From the NCBI GenBank assembly GCA_014529385.2, contig CM043967.1:12957501-13021500 (forward strand): a DNA stretch of 64,000 bases, in the 5' to 3' direction. Below the pieces are notes generated by a model. That model was not told the DNA's origin. It did no database searches and saw nothing but the letters and a program-made list of their open reading frames with translations. The translations under genes were made by a program, and so were the position numbers. Origin of the DNA: Adiantum capillus-veneris (taxonomy: Eukaryota; Streptophyta; Polypodiopsida; Polypodiales; Pteridaceae). This document shows positions 55,573-64,000 of this stretch, piece after piece. The first letter of the stretch is position 1. Every line of letters begins with the position of its first letter.

Positions 55573-56652
55573 ATGGATTTTATCTTTGATCTTCCGAGAA
55601 CGCAGACAGGAAACGATGGTATTTGGACCATTATTTGCAGATTCAGCAAACAGGCTCATTTTATTCCTGTCAGGAAGAAGATAAAGCCAGATCAGATGGC
55701 ACGCTTGTTTATGAGCAATATTTTCAAGTATCATGGCATGCCACAGTCGATTGTTAGCGACCGTGATCCACGCATGACAAGTTTGTTCTGGAGAGGCTTG
55801 TTTGAGAATATGGGCACCACGCTCAAATTCTCTTCGTCATTTCATCCTCAAACAGATGGGCAGTCAGAAGAGGCAAATTCTACGGTCTTAGATCTGCTGA
55901 AGTGCTATGTGTCAGAGCATAAAGGAAAGTGGGAGCAGTATTTGCCATTGGTGGAGTATGCATACAATAATACAGTGCATTCATCAACTGGCAAGGCACC
56001 CTTTGAGATAGTTGAAGGTGGCAAGAAAGTTCCTCCCATACTGCATACAAAGGACAAGATATTTGAAGCAGATAAGTATGTTCAGGACATGGATGAAATG
56101 TACAAGAAGGTCAAAGTGGCCTTAGAAAGGACTCAGGCAAAACAAAAGAAAGCAGTTGATCATCACCGTCGTGAAGTAGTATATTCACTTGGTGATTGGG
56201 TGCTTTTACGCTTTGAAAAGGCAAGGTTAAAGAAAATGAAGGGCAAGGAAAGACTGTTTCCAAAGCTAAGCATGCGTTACTATGGGCCTTTTCAAGTGTG
56301 CGACATAATCAGTGATGTTGCATATAGGCTGAAATTGCCTGACAGTTGGAAGATTCACAATGCGTTTCATGTGAGTCTTCTCAGACCCTATGTGGGTGAT
56401 GTGCCAGAAGATATGCCAGCTGAAGATCAGCCGGAAGTCGAGGAACTTGACGAGATCTTGGTCCCTGAACAGATTTTGGCACACAAAGAAAGGAAAGTGA
56501 AAGGCAAGGTTGCTAGGCGTTACTTGGTAAAGTTCAGAAACTATCCACCAATGGATGCTAAGTGGATGGAAGAAGGTGAACTTGCAGAGTCACCAACTGT
56601 GTTATCACTTTACCTTGAAGCCTTCGATTTGCAACCTACCTTGGCCCCTTGA
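55573..56652 (+). CDS. Gy-A integrase core and chromodomain
   Basis: A 359-codon open frame from ATG 55573 (a convenient Met, not a natural start: it is the second part of integrase after the frameshift). Core motifs: 'GNDGIWTIICRFSKQAHF', 'GMPQSIVSDRDPRMTSLF', 'SSFHPQTDGQSEEANS'. The '[18 protein letters not shown]' and 'RYYGPFQV' segments form the C-terminal DNA-binding part. The chromodomain '[18 protein letters not shown]' to '[14 protein letters not shown]' (about residues 295-340) would read histone marks. Natural end at 56652. Confidence 0.9.
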   Translation: MDFIFDLPRTQTGNDGIWTIICRFSKQAHFIPVRKKIKPDQMARLFMSNIFKYHGMPQSIVSDRDPRMTSLFWRGLFENMGTTLKFSSSFHPQTDGQSEEANSTVLDLLKCYVSEHKGKWEQYLPLVEYAYNNTVHSSTGKAPFEIVEGGKKVPPILHTKDKIFEADKYVQDMDEMYKKVKVALERTQAKQKKAVDHHRREVVYSLGDWVLLRFEKARLKKMKGKERLFPKLSMRYYGPFQVCDIISDVAYRLKLPDSWKIHNAFHVSLLRPYVGDVPEDMPAEDQPEVEELDEILVPEQILAHKERKVKGKVARRYLVKFRNYPPMDAKWMEEGELAESPTVLSLYLEAFDLQPTLAP

Positions 56653-57224
56653 GTTTCAAAGCTACATGGATTGTCAGTGTGACAATAGCTTCTGAAACAA
56701 ATGATGTAATGGTATTTAAAGTGAGCTCAAATGAAATACCTGTTACATGAATGCTAGAGCTGTACAGATTGTCAGTTTGGCAATTGCTCTTATGGAATGT
56801 CCAAAAGTTTGGTTAGTGCTATAGAAGTGAGTATTTCTTGTCAGTTTGTCAAGGATACAGTAATTGCTTCTATTGAAGAGTACATGTGTAACTGCATTCT
56901 TAAACTGTCGGTTTGGGTATGCTCGAAAGTGTTACGGGATCCAACGTGTACTATAAGACAGTGGCAAAATGTGCAGCTACCATTTTATCATTGGAAAGTT
57001 AGTGACTCAAAGCAATGGCAGAGTGCGCAGCTACCACTATGTCATTGGGACAGGGTTCACAAGCAGGCAATAGATGAGTCGACGAGGTGTTGAATACACC
57101 AGGGTTGACAATGAGCATGTATGTGTCGTATATGTGTCGACAGGTGTTGAATACATCAGTGTTGACAGTAAGCATGTACGACATAGATGCAAACGAGGAC
57201 GTTTGAGATTTCAAGAGGGGGGTA
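56653..57224 (+). other. Gy-A 3' untranslated region and polypurine tract
   Basis: Contains duplicated phrases ('cagtggcaaaatgtgcagctaccat' type, 56960 and 57012; 'gtgttgaatacaccagggttgaca' type, 57088 and 57144). It ends in TCAAGAGGGGGGTA at 57211-57224. Confidence 0.8.
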
Positions 57225-58709
57225 TGTCACCAGCGTGTGACTACTATTTATCCTTTTTGTTGATTTCTTTCTTATTATCTATTTACTTTCACTTTTTGGA
57301 AACACCCCTCGGGAAATCTAACTGCCCTGCATTGCATAGCTAGTGTGGAACTGTCCAGAGGGAGTCCAGGGAGTCCAGGCCTGAGGGCAAGAGAGCACTA
57401 AGGTTGGACAAGGACTATGGTTAGCCAAGTGGGTCATTGACTAGCCAAAGTGGAATCCTTTGCTACAGAGGCTACATTTCAGTTCTGGATGTGGCCACAG
57501 TGTACAAAGAGGGTCGGATGACCTAGAAAGATACAATGGCAGCATCTCCTAAAATTTAGGGAACTGCTATTTTGGGACTTGAAAATGTGTTGGCGTAATT
57601 ACCTCCGGAATGACAAGGGGAACATTTTCTTACTCTGCCGTGAAGTCAACTGGGCAACCGGTTGGGAGATTTTTAGGCGGCAACCCCGAAACGGGAAAAT
57701 GCTTGTAAATGTGCCAAGTGGCACATTCTGGTGCAGTTTCTAATGCAAGAGAGAGTTGGCGCTGAATTTTAAGCTGGGAGAGGCTCATTTGCAGCTTTTG
57801 TCACAGGTTAAGAGCTATGGAGTGCTTGCTTTCCCTCTTATGCACAGTGCGGTGCCAAGAGTGATGCCTTGCACGCTACGCACTGCCCTCTCTCTCCCCT
57901 TTGGCAGTATGTTATGCCCCTCTAGTGGGCTCTTCATTTGACCAATGTACAGTTGTGTGGGTTCATGCGCGATTGCCGAGGCAAGAGCCTCTTGCACAGG
58001 TACTGGATTAGCTAGCGGCTAATCCCCCCGCAGGTACAGGTGAATTCGGAGAGGTTTCACGCCAGAAATCTCGTCCGATTCAAAGGGCAAGTAGCCCTAC
58101 AGGTGCAGGAGCTCGAGGACTTGCTACGGATGCGACCGGCACGCGAAACGGAGCCCGAAACAGCAAATTACAGCCTGCTGTGTATTTTTGCAGGTTTAGG
58201 GTTTTGGCCCTAAACGGACCCTAATACCCCCAGGAGGTTCGGGGACGCAAGGGGACCGCTGTACAGGTGATCTGGCGCAATTTCAGGGCTGAAAACAGAG
58301 AATTCAGCGTGCTGCAGATTCTCGCCAGGTTTTGCAAAGTGCCCGTATGCGTCGGGAAAGTCGGCCAATGCGTGGGAATACTGACTGTGAAGGGTTCTAG
58401 TACAGTTATGCTACCGAAATCGGGCTGGAACAATGGAAATTCAGCCGAGTTTGTGCGGGGCAGCTTGTAGGGAACCACAGCGTTTATTCCCTCTTTTGAA
58501 CAATAAAGAAATACCGAAAGGGGCGCCTAAGTTAGGGGCCAATCTGGTGTCTGTCTACTCATACAGGTGCAATCTAGCAGCCTGTATCCCTCTCCCCTTT
58601 GTTGTGTCTTGAAAGTACAGGTACAATAGACGACTAATAATGGGTGAAAGCTAAATCAAGGTTTAAAGTAAAGTCTACCGCCCTTTTTGGATTGAACAGG
58701 CCGGTTTCA
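57225..58709 (+). repeat. Gy-A 3' LTR
   Basis: 1485 bp; 9 bp longer than the left copy by duplication of 'gggagtcca'. Core motif at 58508-58527. Target duplication GCCCC follows. Confidence 0.95.
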
Positions 58710-60099
58710 GCCCCCCCTTTCACGTTGCTTGGAAACCCACTGTCCTCTCCCTTCAACAAGTCAAGACCAGTGTTGGCAACTTCCATAAGCTGAGTGAGGG
58801 TAGCCACTCTGTTCTTTGTACAGTAATCTCGAAGCCCTTTAGGCAGCCCACAACAATACTTCTGAATCTGCTCTGTCAGTGGCACACGCCTGTAGGAGGT
58901 TACTGAGAGCAACGCTTTGCAAAACCTTTGATTGTACTCATGTAGGTTCTTGCAAGTAGCCGCAGTGAGTTGGTGCCAATCCGTCATGACATTGGCTTCA
59001 AATTCATTTGACAGCCACGCAAATGCAAACATTTGCTTGGAGTATACCCATGTGGCAAGTGCCTGTCCTTGCATCAACAATGTCGTCCACCATGTAAGCG
59101 CATTGTCTTTCAAGAAAGTGGCAGCTTTCTTGACCTTAGAGGCTTCTGTAAAATTCCCTCCTGCATAAGCTGTATCAAACTGCTGTAAGAGCCGTTGCCT
59201 TATCCTCAAAGCCGCTGAAAGTGCTAAACTTTACAGTTGCACCACCTTCTTTATAAGCTTTTGGCTTTTCGAGTGCCCCCAAATTGTCATAAGGAATTGT
59301 CTTCAACATGGGCACTGTAATAGGGGTTATCGGCATTACTTGACCATTGACATTTTTCGTTGTAAGTGCCATATCTAGCTGCTTTCGAGAAAAACCAGCC
59401 ATGCCAAAATTGCCCTGTGGCACCCCAAACTGGCCTTGATCGCTCTGAAAGCCTTGCTGCATGCCGATATTACCATACATGGGGTTTGGCATCATGCCTT
59501 GCATACCCCCAAACACTGTTCTTGGCATATACTGCTGGTTTCTAGGCGCATAACCAGCCATACTTTCGAACACAGATCCACCCTTGAATTACCCAGCATG
59601 TATCGTGGGAGGTGGAAAAACCTGATGCATTGCCTGGAAACTGGTTCCTTGTCCATTTAATGCAACATGTGGACTCTGAAAGGTGGGGGGCTGAACTAGC
59701 AAAACCTGTGGAATTGGCGTCCTAACCACCTGTTCATGGACGAGAGGAACCTGTCTTCGAGCCCCTGACTCCGCAACGTGGGAGTGCTCCCTATCCTGCT
59801 GAGACACATGAAGTACCTGGGCTTTAGCCTCATCGGGCTCTATTGGCTATGTGAGTTGCCTTGTCTGCTGTGGCACTAGTCGAGAAAACACATTCACAGC
59901 GGCAACCAGCCGAGTCCTGAACGCATCACCTTCAAGTTGCCTAGTCATAAAGCCTTGCACTAGTGAAGCATTCACATCAACAAGAGGTCAAGACAGACGT
60001 GGCCGTGAACTCTCGCCAACCTCAAACATTGTAGGAATTTTCTGCCTGTCCTGTGAAGAGGAACCCTCTTCCATAATGCCTTTCCCTTTGTCGGCCATA
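58710..60099 (-). pseudogene. gag: Gy-B gag, 5' part
   Basis: ATG at 60099 (MADKGKGIMEEGSSSQDR) opens a frame with a Gln/Met/Gly-rich N terminus ('PNPMYGNIGMQQGFQSDQG') and the capsid domain ('GGATVKFSTFSGFEDKA', 'LKDNALTWWTTLLMQGQA', 'CKNLHEYNQRFCKALLSV', 'QLMEVANTGLDLLKGEDSG'). Stops after 'SSRPRLS' and 'TRQLT', a TAA near 59589 and a frameshift near 59200 break it. Gy-A inserted after 'FPSNVKG' in a run of seven G. The frame resumes at 50172 with one extra base. Confidence 0.88.
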
Positions 60100-60195
60100 G
60101 TGTAATCCCACGTTCATGTACTCTGTGTCTTCGCCGCAAACCAATGGAGGCTCACTTCTTGAGGAAAAAGTGACTTTGTCCTAGCAATGGAACCA
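60100..60195 (-). promoter_or_regulatory. Gy-B leader and primer binding site
   Basis: Minus-strand TGGTTCCATTGCTAGGACAA follows the LTR end at 60195. It is the same tRNA-Glu-like type as Gy-A. Confidence 0.7.
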
Positions 60196-61476
60196 TGAAA
60201 CCACCGCAAACCAATCGAGGCTCACCCGAAACTTTACTTTAGACTTTAGGACACATAGACACTTTGCGAATAAAAACCTGTAACGGGAATTGATACTTCA
60301 CACACACGGCTTGGAAGCTAGAGCGCTACCAAGCAGACGCTGACACTTGTTGGCCCCAAAGTGGCCCCCTTTTGGTATTTCTTTATTGTATTCAAAGAGG
60401 GAATAAGACCTATGATTTCCTACAAGCTGCCCCGCATAATCCGGGTTGAAAATGACCTGTTTTGGCCCGATTATCGATTACGGCAGCATAATAGTACTAG
60501 GAAGCTTCATGGATAGTATCTCCACGCAAAAAGTGACTTTCTTGACGCATACGGACACTTTGCAAAACCCTGGCAAGAATTTACCAGTGCGTCAAATCAC
60601 TTGCACATCGGTCCCCTCGCGTCCCCGGACCTCTTGGGGGCATTAGGGACCGTTTATGGTCGAAACCCTAAACCTGCAAAAATACACATCAGGCTGTATT
60701 TCCCTATTTTGGGCTCCGTTTCGCGAGCCGTTCGCATCGATAGCAAGTGCTCCCGCAGCTGTAGGGATTCTTGCCCTTTGAATCGGATGAGATTTCTCGC
60801 GTGAAATCTCTCCGAATTCACCTATACCTGCGGGGGGTTAGCAACTAGCTAATTGAGTACTTGTGTAGGAGGCTCTTGCCTCGGCAATCGCGCATGAACC
60901 CACACAACTGTACATACAGATGAAAAGCTCTCGAGCGGGGCACCATGTTTTTGTATTCAAAAGGGGAGAGAGGTGCATGAGAGCAGAATCATCGCGCTAC
61001 ATAGTGCAAGGGAGAAGGCAAGCTTTCCATCAAAGCTTCATCACCTGCACCAACTACTCACACACACACTGTAGAGCTCACAATGTGTAAAATCAGCCTC
61101 CTCTCTTGATTTGGGCGCCCCCTCTGCCTTGTGGCTTGGCATGTTTGCTTAGGAGCCGCCATGTGTCCACTTAGTCTCTTTTGAGTTAATTCCTAGTACC
61201 CAATGACTGATAAGTGTAGTGAGGGGTCCTAAATGACGTTGAAGTGAGCCTAGACGCCCTTTCATTGCTTGGATTCTAGTGCCGATTTTGGCCCGACCAT
61301 CTCGTGGCAACCTGCCCTTCCCAACTGCGGGTGAAACTCTCGGCCATCGGCCGTTTCACACTGGCCATGGAATGTCGGACCATTTGTGACTTAAAAAAGA
61401 GGGTCCCAAAAATTAAATAAAAATCATTGGAAAGAAACCAACAACTAAGGTTAGCAGTATCCACGTCCTCGTGACA
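60196..61476 (-). repeat. Gy-B 5' LTR
   Basis: 1281 bp; on the minus strand TGTCACGAGGACGTGG to GGTTTCA. Core motif at 60362-60381. No matching 3' LTR was found at the other end of Gy-B. Confidence 0.85.
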
Positions 61477-61717
61477 TTGGCTTCCCTACTTCATACAAGA
61501 TGATCACGGTGCAGACAGCTTGGTCTGACCACACCTCTTCTTAGAGGCCCTTCACAGCGTAGACTGTTGAGTTTGGCTTTCCCCTCATACCCTACCTACT
61601 GACATGACACCATCCGATGGTGGTTCGTGCGGTCTATCTCGCTAGAATCCATGTGTGACGTAGAAAAAGCGATCGGATTTCTCGGTAGAAGAGAAATCGA
61701 TTGAGCTCTGACACCAC
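61477..61717 (-). other. Gy-E leader and primer site
   Basis: Minus-strand TGGTGTCAGAGC (one change from the initiator tRNA-Met type), then 'gatttctcttctaccg', shared with the Gy-D leader, then ATG 61652 (MDSSEIDRTNHH) with an early stop. Confidence 0.7.
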
Positions 61718-61876
61718 TGTAACAGACTTGGACACCCCAAGTCTTGAATCTGGCATGACACATGAGAGAGAATCACGTTAAAATACTTCACACTTAATTC
61801 ACAGTTCAATTGAGTCGACACGGCCCGACGTAGTTACATGCTCAGAGAGATTGGCCCCAAAGACAGGCGCCCCTTT
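61718..61876 (-). repeat. Gy-E 5' LTR, truncated by a LINE
   Basis: Matches the first ~160 bp of 36602-37179 and stops within the core motif at 'ggcgcccctt', where the LINE tail begins. Confidence 0.85.
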
Positions 61877-63250
61877 TTTTTTCCTCCGAGAAAAAGATCC
61901 TTCTATTTGTTAATGAAAGTGCCCATAGGGCTACAACCACCTCTACTAGAGAGGGCTACAACAATCATAAGGGGATACTCTCTCAATGAAAAAACAACAT
62001 ATGCACAATGAGGGCTAAATCAGGAGATGGGAGGAGGGAAAAGCCACAAAAGTGGACGGTAGTGCCATCTGAGCATACCTTGGACCATGGTGAAGAAAGG
62101 CCCAGGGCGCCAGAGTCGAAGGAACGCCTCTCTACGCTCCCGCATGCGGTCGGAGCTGCCCTGAAGTCTCTCGAACTGTCCCCTGAGAGTATGGATCAGC
62201 TCCAGCCAAAAATCTCGAACAGTCTCTGCTGGTGGCACAAGGCGAGCCTCAAAGAGCGGAAGCAACGAGCCCGCCAGATGAGCTAGAGTGTCAGGCCACA
62301 GATGAGCTCCCAACACACCTCTCTCTCACTGCACCACTTTCATGGAGTAAGGTCTGTAGCAGGCTGGAGTGTAGGTCGACCCCCCTTGTATCACTATCAT
62401 CCTGCTGGTGGAGGATAGCTCAAACTGTAATGTAGGGCCCGTGAGAGTGGACCAAGCAGTTGCCCCCCAAGTGTACCGTCGTGCTGTGGAAAGAGCTAGC
62501 ATCAGTCGAATGACCCGAAGCCACACCTGCTGTGCCATAGGGCAATCCCAAAGACGACGACGATGACTCTCCAAAGGATGGTCACAAGCTGCACATGCTG
62601 CGGAGAGGCCACTATGTACAAGCCAGCTCCCCACTGCTGTAGCTCTATGTGCAACCAACCACTGGAACAACCTGACTCGCCATGGCTGTTTGGCGTCCCA
62701 CAACCTCACCCAAAAAACTGACAAGAACTCAGCTGTGAGACCCTCCTCCTGCCAATGAGGTGCTGTAGTAGGACGAGCCTGCCTCCGTGTTGCTAGTCTG
62801 TGACGTCCCAGTCGAACAATGTACTGAAAGAAAGGGACGCCTGGATGGTCGGCTGAGGAGAAAGGGTCCCTCCAAAACCACTCTCCAGGATCCCACTGCA
62901 CTCGTGTCAATGGACAACTCTCCCAAGCCCACAGCCTCCAGTGGCCTCTCTCAAGGGCTACTGGGTCATGATCTATGACACAAGTCCTCCCACAGATGCC
63001 CACAACTCGGATCCTTTGAAAACAACACTCTCCAACCTATGGGGCCTCTACTGAGACTGTGTGTAATCGACCCTCGCCCTATAGCTCGAAAAACATGGAG
63101 GGTACAATCTCTGAGCAAGCCGGAACTGCGATGAGGACCTCCAGTCGCGTGAAGGCCCCCATCCATGTGGGGGCTGCTCACTCGAGAAGTGTACGCCACT
63201 CAATTGGTACTGCCTCTGTGATGTCCTGACACATGCTCTGCACCCCTCTC
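61868..63250 (-). mobile_element. LINE (non-LTR retrotransposon), 3' end
   Basis: A short poly-A tail on the minus strand (plus-strand T run at about 61870-61880) marks the 3' end inside the Gy-E LTR. Upstream lies an ORF2 C-terminal region. The start of the element is not in the window or is truncated near 63250. Confidence 0.75.
62005..63200 (-). pseudogene. LINE ORF2 C-terminus with RT zinc-binding domain
   Basis: Minus-strand frame with 'FWVRLWDAKQPWRVRLFQW', then 'CAACDHPLESHRRRLWDC' and 'AQQVWLRVIRLML'. This is the Trp/Cys/His pattern of the zf-RVT domain that ends plant L1-type ORF2 proteins. One in-frame TGA (62326) is followed by further in-frame coding-like sequence ('LFEARLVPPAETVRDFW') to a stop near 62008. 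A frameshift near 62980 joins an upstream piece ('SSPHMDGGLHATGGPHR'). The RT domain itself is not present. Confidence 0.8.
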
Positions 63251-63904
63251 ATGCCCTGTAGCTGAATGCTCTGAAGCTCCTTTGACAAACCTGAGAATTG
63301 TAGCCAGTCACCTAAAGTGCGTGCTTGTAAGGTGCATTGGAAGTGAATGTTGAACTTTGCTCCGAACTGTGCTCAAGGGTTCCTTTTACTTACGGAAGGG
63401 AGAGCCTTCTGTTCCTTTAGTGAGAGAGTGCAATGATCACAAACAAAGTGAATGACACTGTGAATGATGGTGTTGAGACTTAGAGAGAGGAAAGAATACG
63501 ACACCAGACGGTTCTCAAACCCTCCTCCAAGGGCCCCCCTCTCTATGGCGAGAGAGGTCTATGCTATTGATTGCACAAATCTGGTACAATGGTCTAGATG
63601 CAATGGACTTGCCGACGATGTCGACGACAATGACGACGACGAGGAGGACGGGCTGAAATCTGAAAACGCTAGGGCTGAAAATCTGAAATCTGCTAACTGC
63701 TGAATATTGACACTGTGTCAGCGAGGACGACGATGGCGACAACGCGATGACGATGCGCTGAAAACGCAGATGCTGAAATTTGCGGACATCGGGCTGAATC
63801 TGAAAATGCTGGCTGATCTGACGGCACCACCTCCGTGCTTATCACCTTTACGCAAAGTATCCATTCCGCTTCAGGTGATGACCATACACTGAGATTTGGG
63901 TACA
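63251..63904. other. Unassigned sequence with GAC/GAT-rich stretch
   Basis: A GAC-rich stretch at 63605-63650 and duplicated 'gctgaaaatctgaaat' phrases (63650-63800) suggest simple-sequence growth. No gene recognised. Confidence 0.5.
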
Positions 63905-64000
63905 TAAGTTCGTGAGGAACTTGGGGTCTTGAGGTTCTTGGGTTCTTGAGTTCTTGAGGTTCTTGAGGTTCTTGAGGTCTCGAGGTTCTTGCGGTCTTGA
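63905..64000. repeat. 9-bp minisatellite (GGTTCTTGA-type)
   Basis: About ten imperfect tandem copies of TTCTTGAGG run to the end of the window and probably beyond it. Confidence 0.9.

Larger units (their letters stand above)
50178..58709 (+). mobile_element. Gy-A: young Ty3/gypsy chromovirus nested in Gy-B gag
   Basis: LTRs 50178-51653 and 57225-58709 differ by about 16 changes plus one 9-bp duplication (roughly 99% identical by eye). The duplication GCCCC (50173-50177 and 58710-58714) is perfect, and Gy-B gag resumes on the far side. Order: primer site, gag, protease, RT, RNase H, integrase, chromodomain, polypurine tract. The RT lacks its active-site segment and two frameshifts break pol, so it could not move by its own enzymes. 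It inserted in opposite orientation into a close relative. Confidence 0.96.
36602..61876 (-). mobile_element. Gy-E: outer gypsy shell (LTR-D family) enclosing Gy-B
   Basis: The LTR at 36602-37179 and the LTR start at 61718-61876 share an almost identical first ~120 bp (TGTAACAGACTTGGACACCC...). In both, the primer-site side or polypurine side is where a single minus-strand element needs it. The polypurine tract (reverse of 'taccccccctcttgaaag') is at 37180 and the primer site TGGTGTCAGAGC at 61705-61717. Between them only a leader (61477-61717) and a 3' untranslated region (37180 to about 37640, matching that of Gy-D) belong to this family. The coding region is of the Gy-B family. The outer LTR is cut by a LINE at 61876. 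Confidence 0.7.

Noticed and set aside
63464-63703. Asp-rich 79-codon frame
   Set aside because: Derived from the GAC-rich simple sequence; no start context or similarity.

Overview
The window is nuclear DNA of a land plant with a large, repeat-rich genome. A non-seed plant such as a fern is plausible, but nothing here fixes the species. The evidence is nested Ty3/gypsy chromovirus-type elements with chromodomains, a Ty1/copia element, a LINE 3' end, long (AG)n, (CT)n and (TG)n arrays, and one short-exon nuclear gene with GT/AG introns. There are no rRNA, tRNA, CRISPR or bacterial-type operon features.

Layout. 1-2444 is intergenic, with microsatellites and a four-copy tandem array that looks tRNA-derived (SINE-like). 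2445-13931 is a complete LTR element (R1): 959-bp LTRs, 5-bp target duplication GTGAA, a tRNA-Asp-like primer site and a polypurine tract. It encodes gag, a nucleocapsid-like segment and a damaged protease, but I found no reverse transcriptase or integrase. Its leader carries eight copies of a strictly kept palindrome inside a diverged ~125-bp repeat. Its 3' end carries an intron-free fragment of a plant DEAD-box RNA helicase. 14833-19913 is a complete but decayed copia element (R2) on the minus strand. 19914-23155 is unremarkable intergenic DNA. 23156-24201 holds five consecutive in-phase exons of TAM41, the mitochondrial CDP-diacylglycerol synthase. Its remaining exons are not recognisable in the window, so the repeat cluster that follows may lie in a giant TAM41 intron.

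24480-61876 is a nest of Ty3/gypsy relatives. Gy-C1 (minus, gag-protease only) contains a solo LTR, which itself contains a hAT-like MITE, and its 5' LTR is split by Gy-D (plus). Gy-E LTRs (36602-37179 and 61718-61876) enclose a Gy-B element (minus). Gy-B is split by Gy-F (38778-47562), which is split by Gy-G and by another solo LTR, and again by Gy-A (50178-58709, plus, TSD GCCCC). 61877-63250 is the 3' end of a LINE (minus) that cut the outer Gy-E LTR. The window ends in a 9-bp minisatellite.

No element here looks autonomous. Gy-A has lost the RT active-site segment, Gy-B has Asn-Asn where the RT Asp-Asp should be, Gy-D is frameshifted, R1, Gy-C1 and Gy-F show no RT at all, and R2 is full of stops. 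Gy-A and R1 nevertheless have nearly identical LTR pairs, so they were probably mobilised in trans fairly recently.
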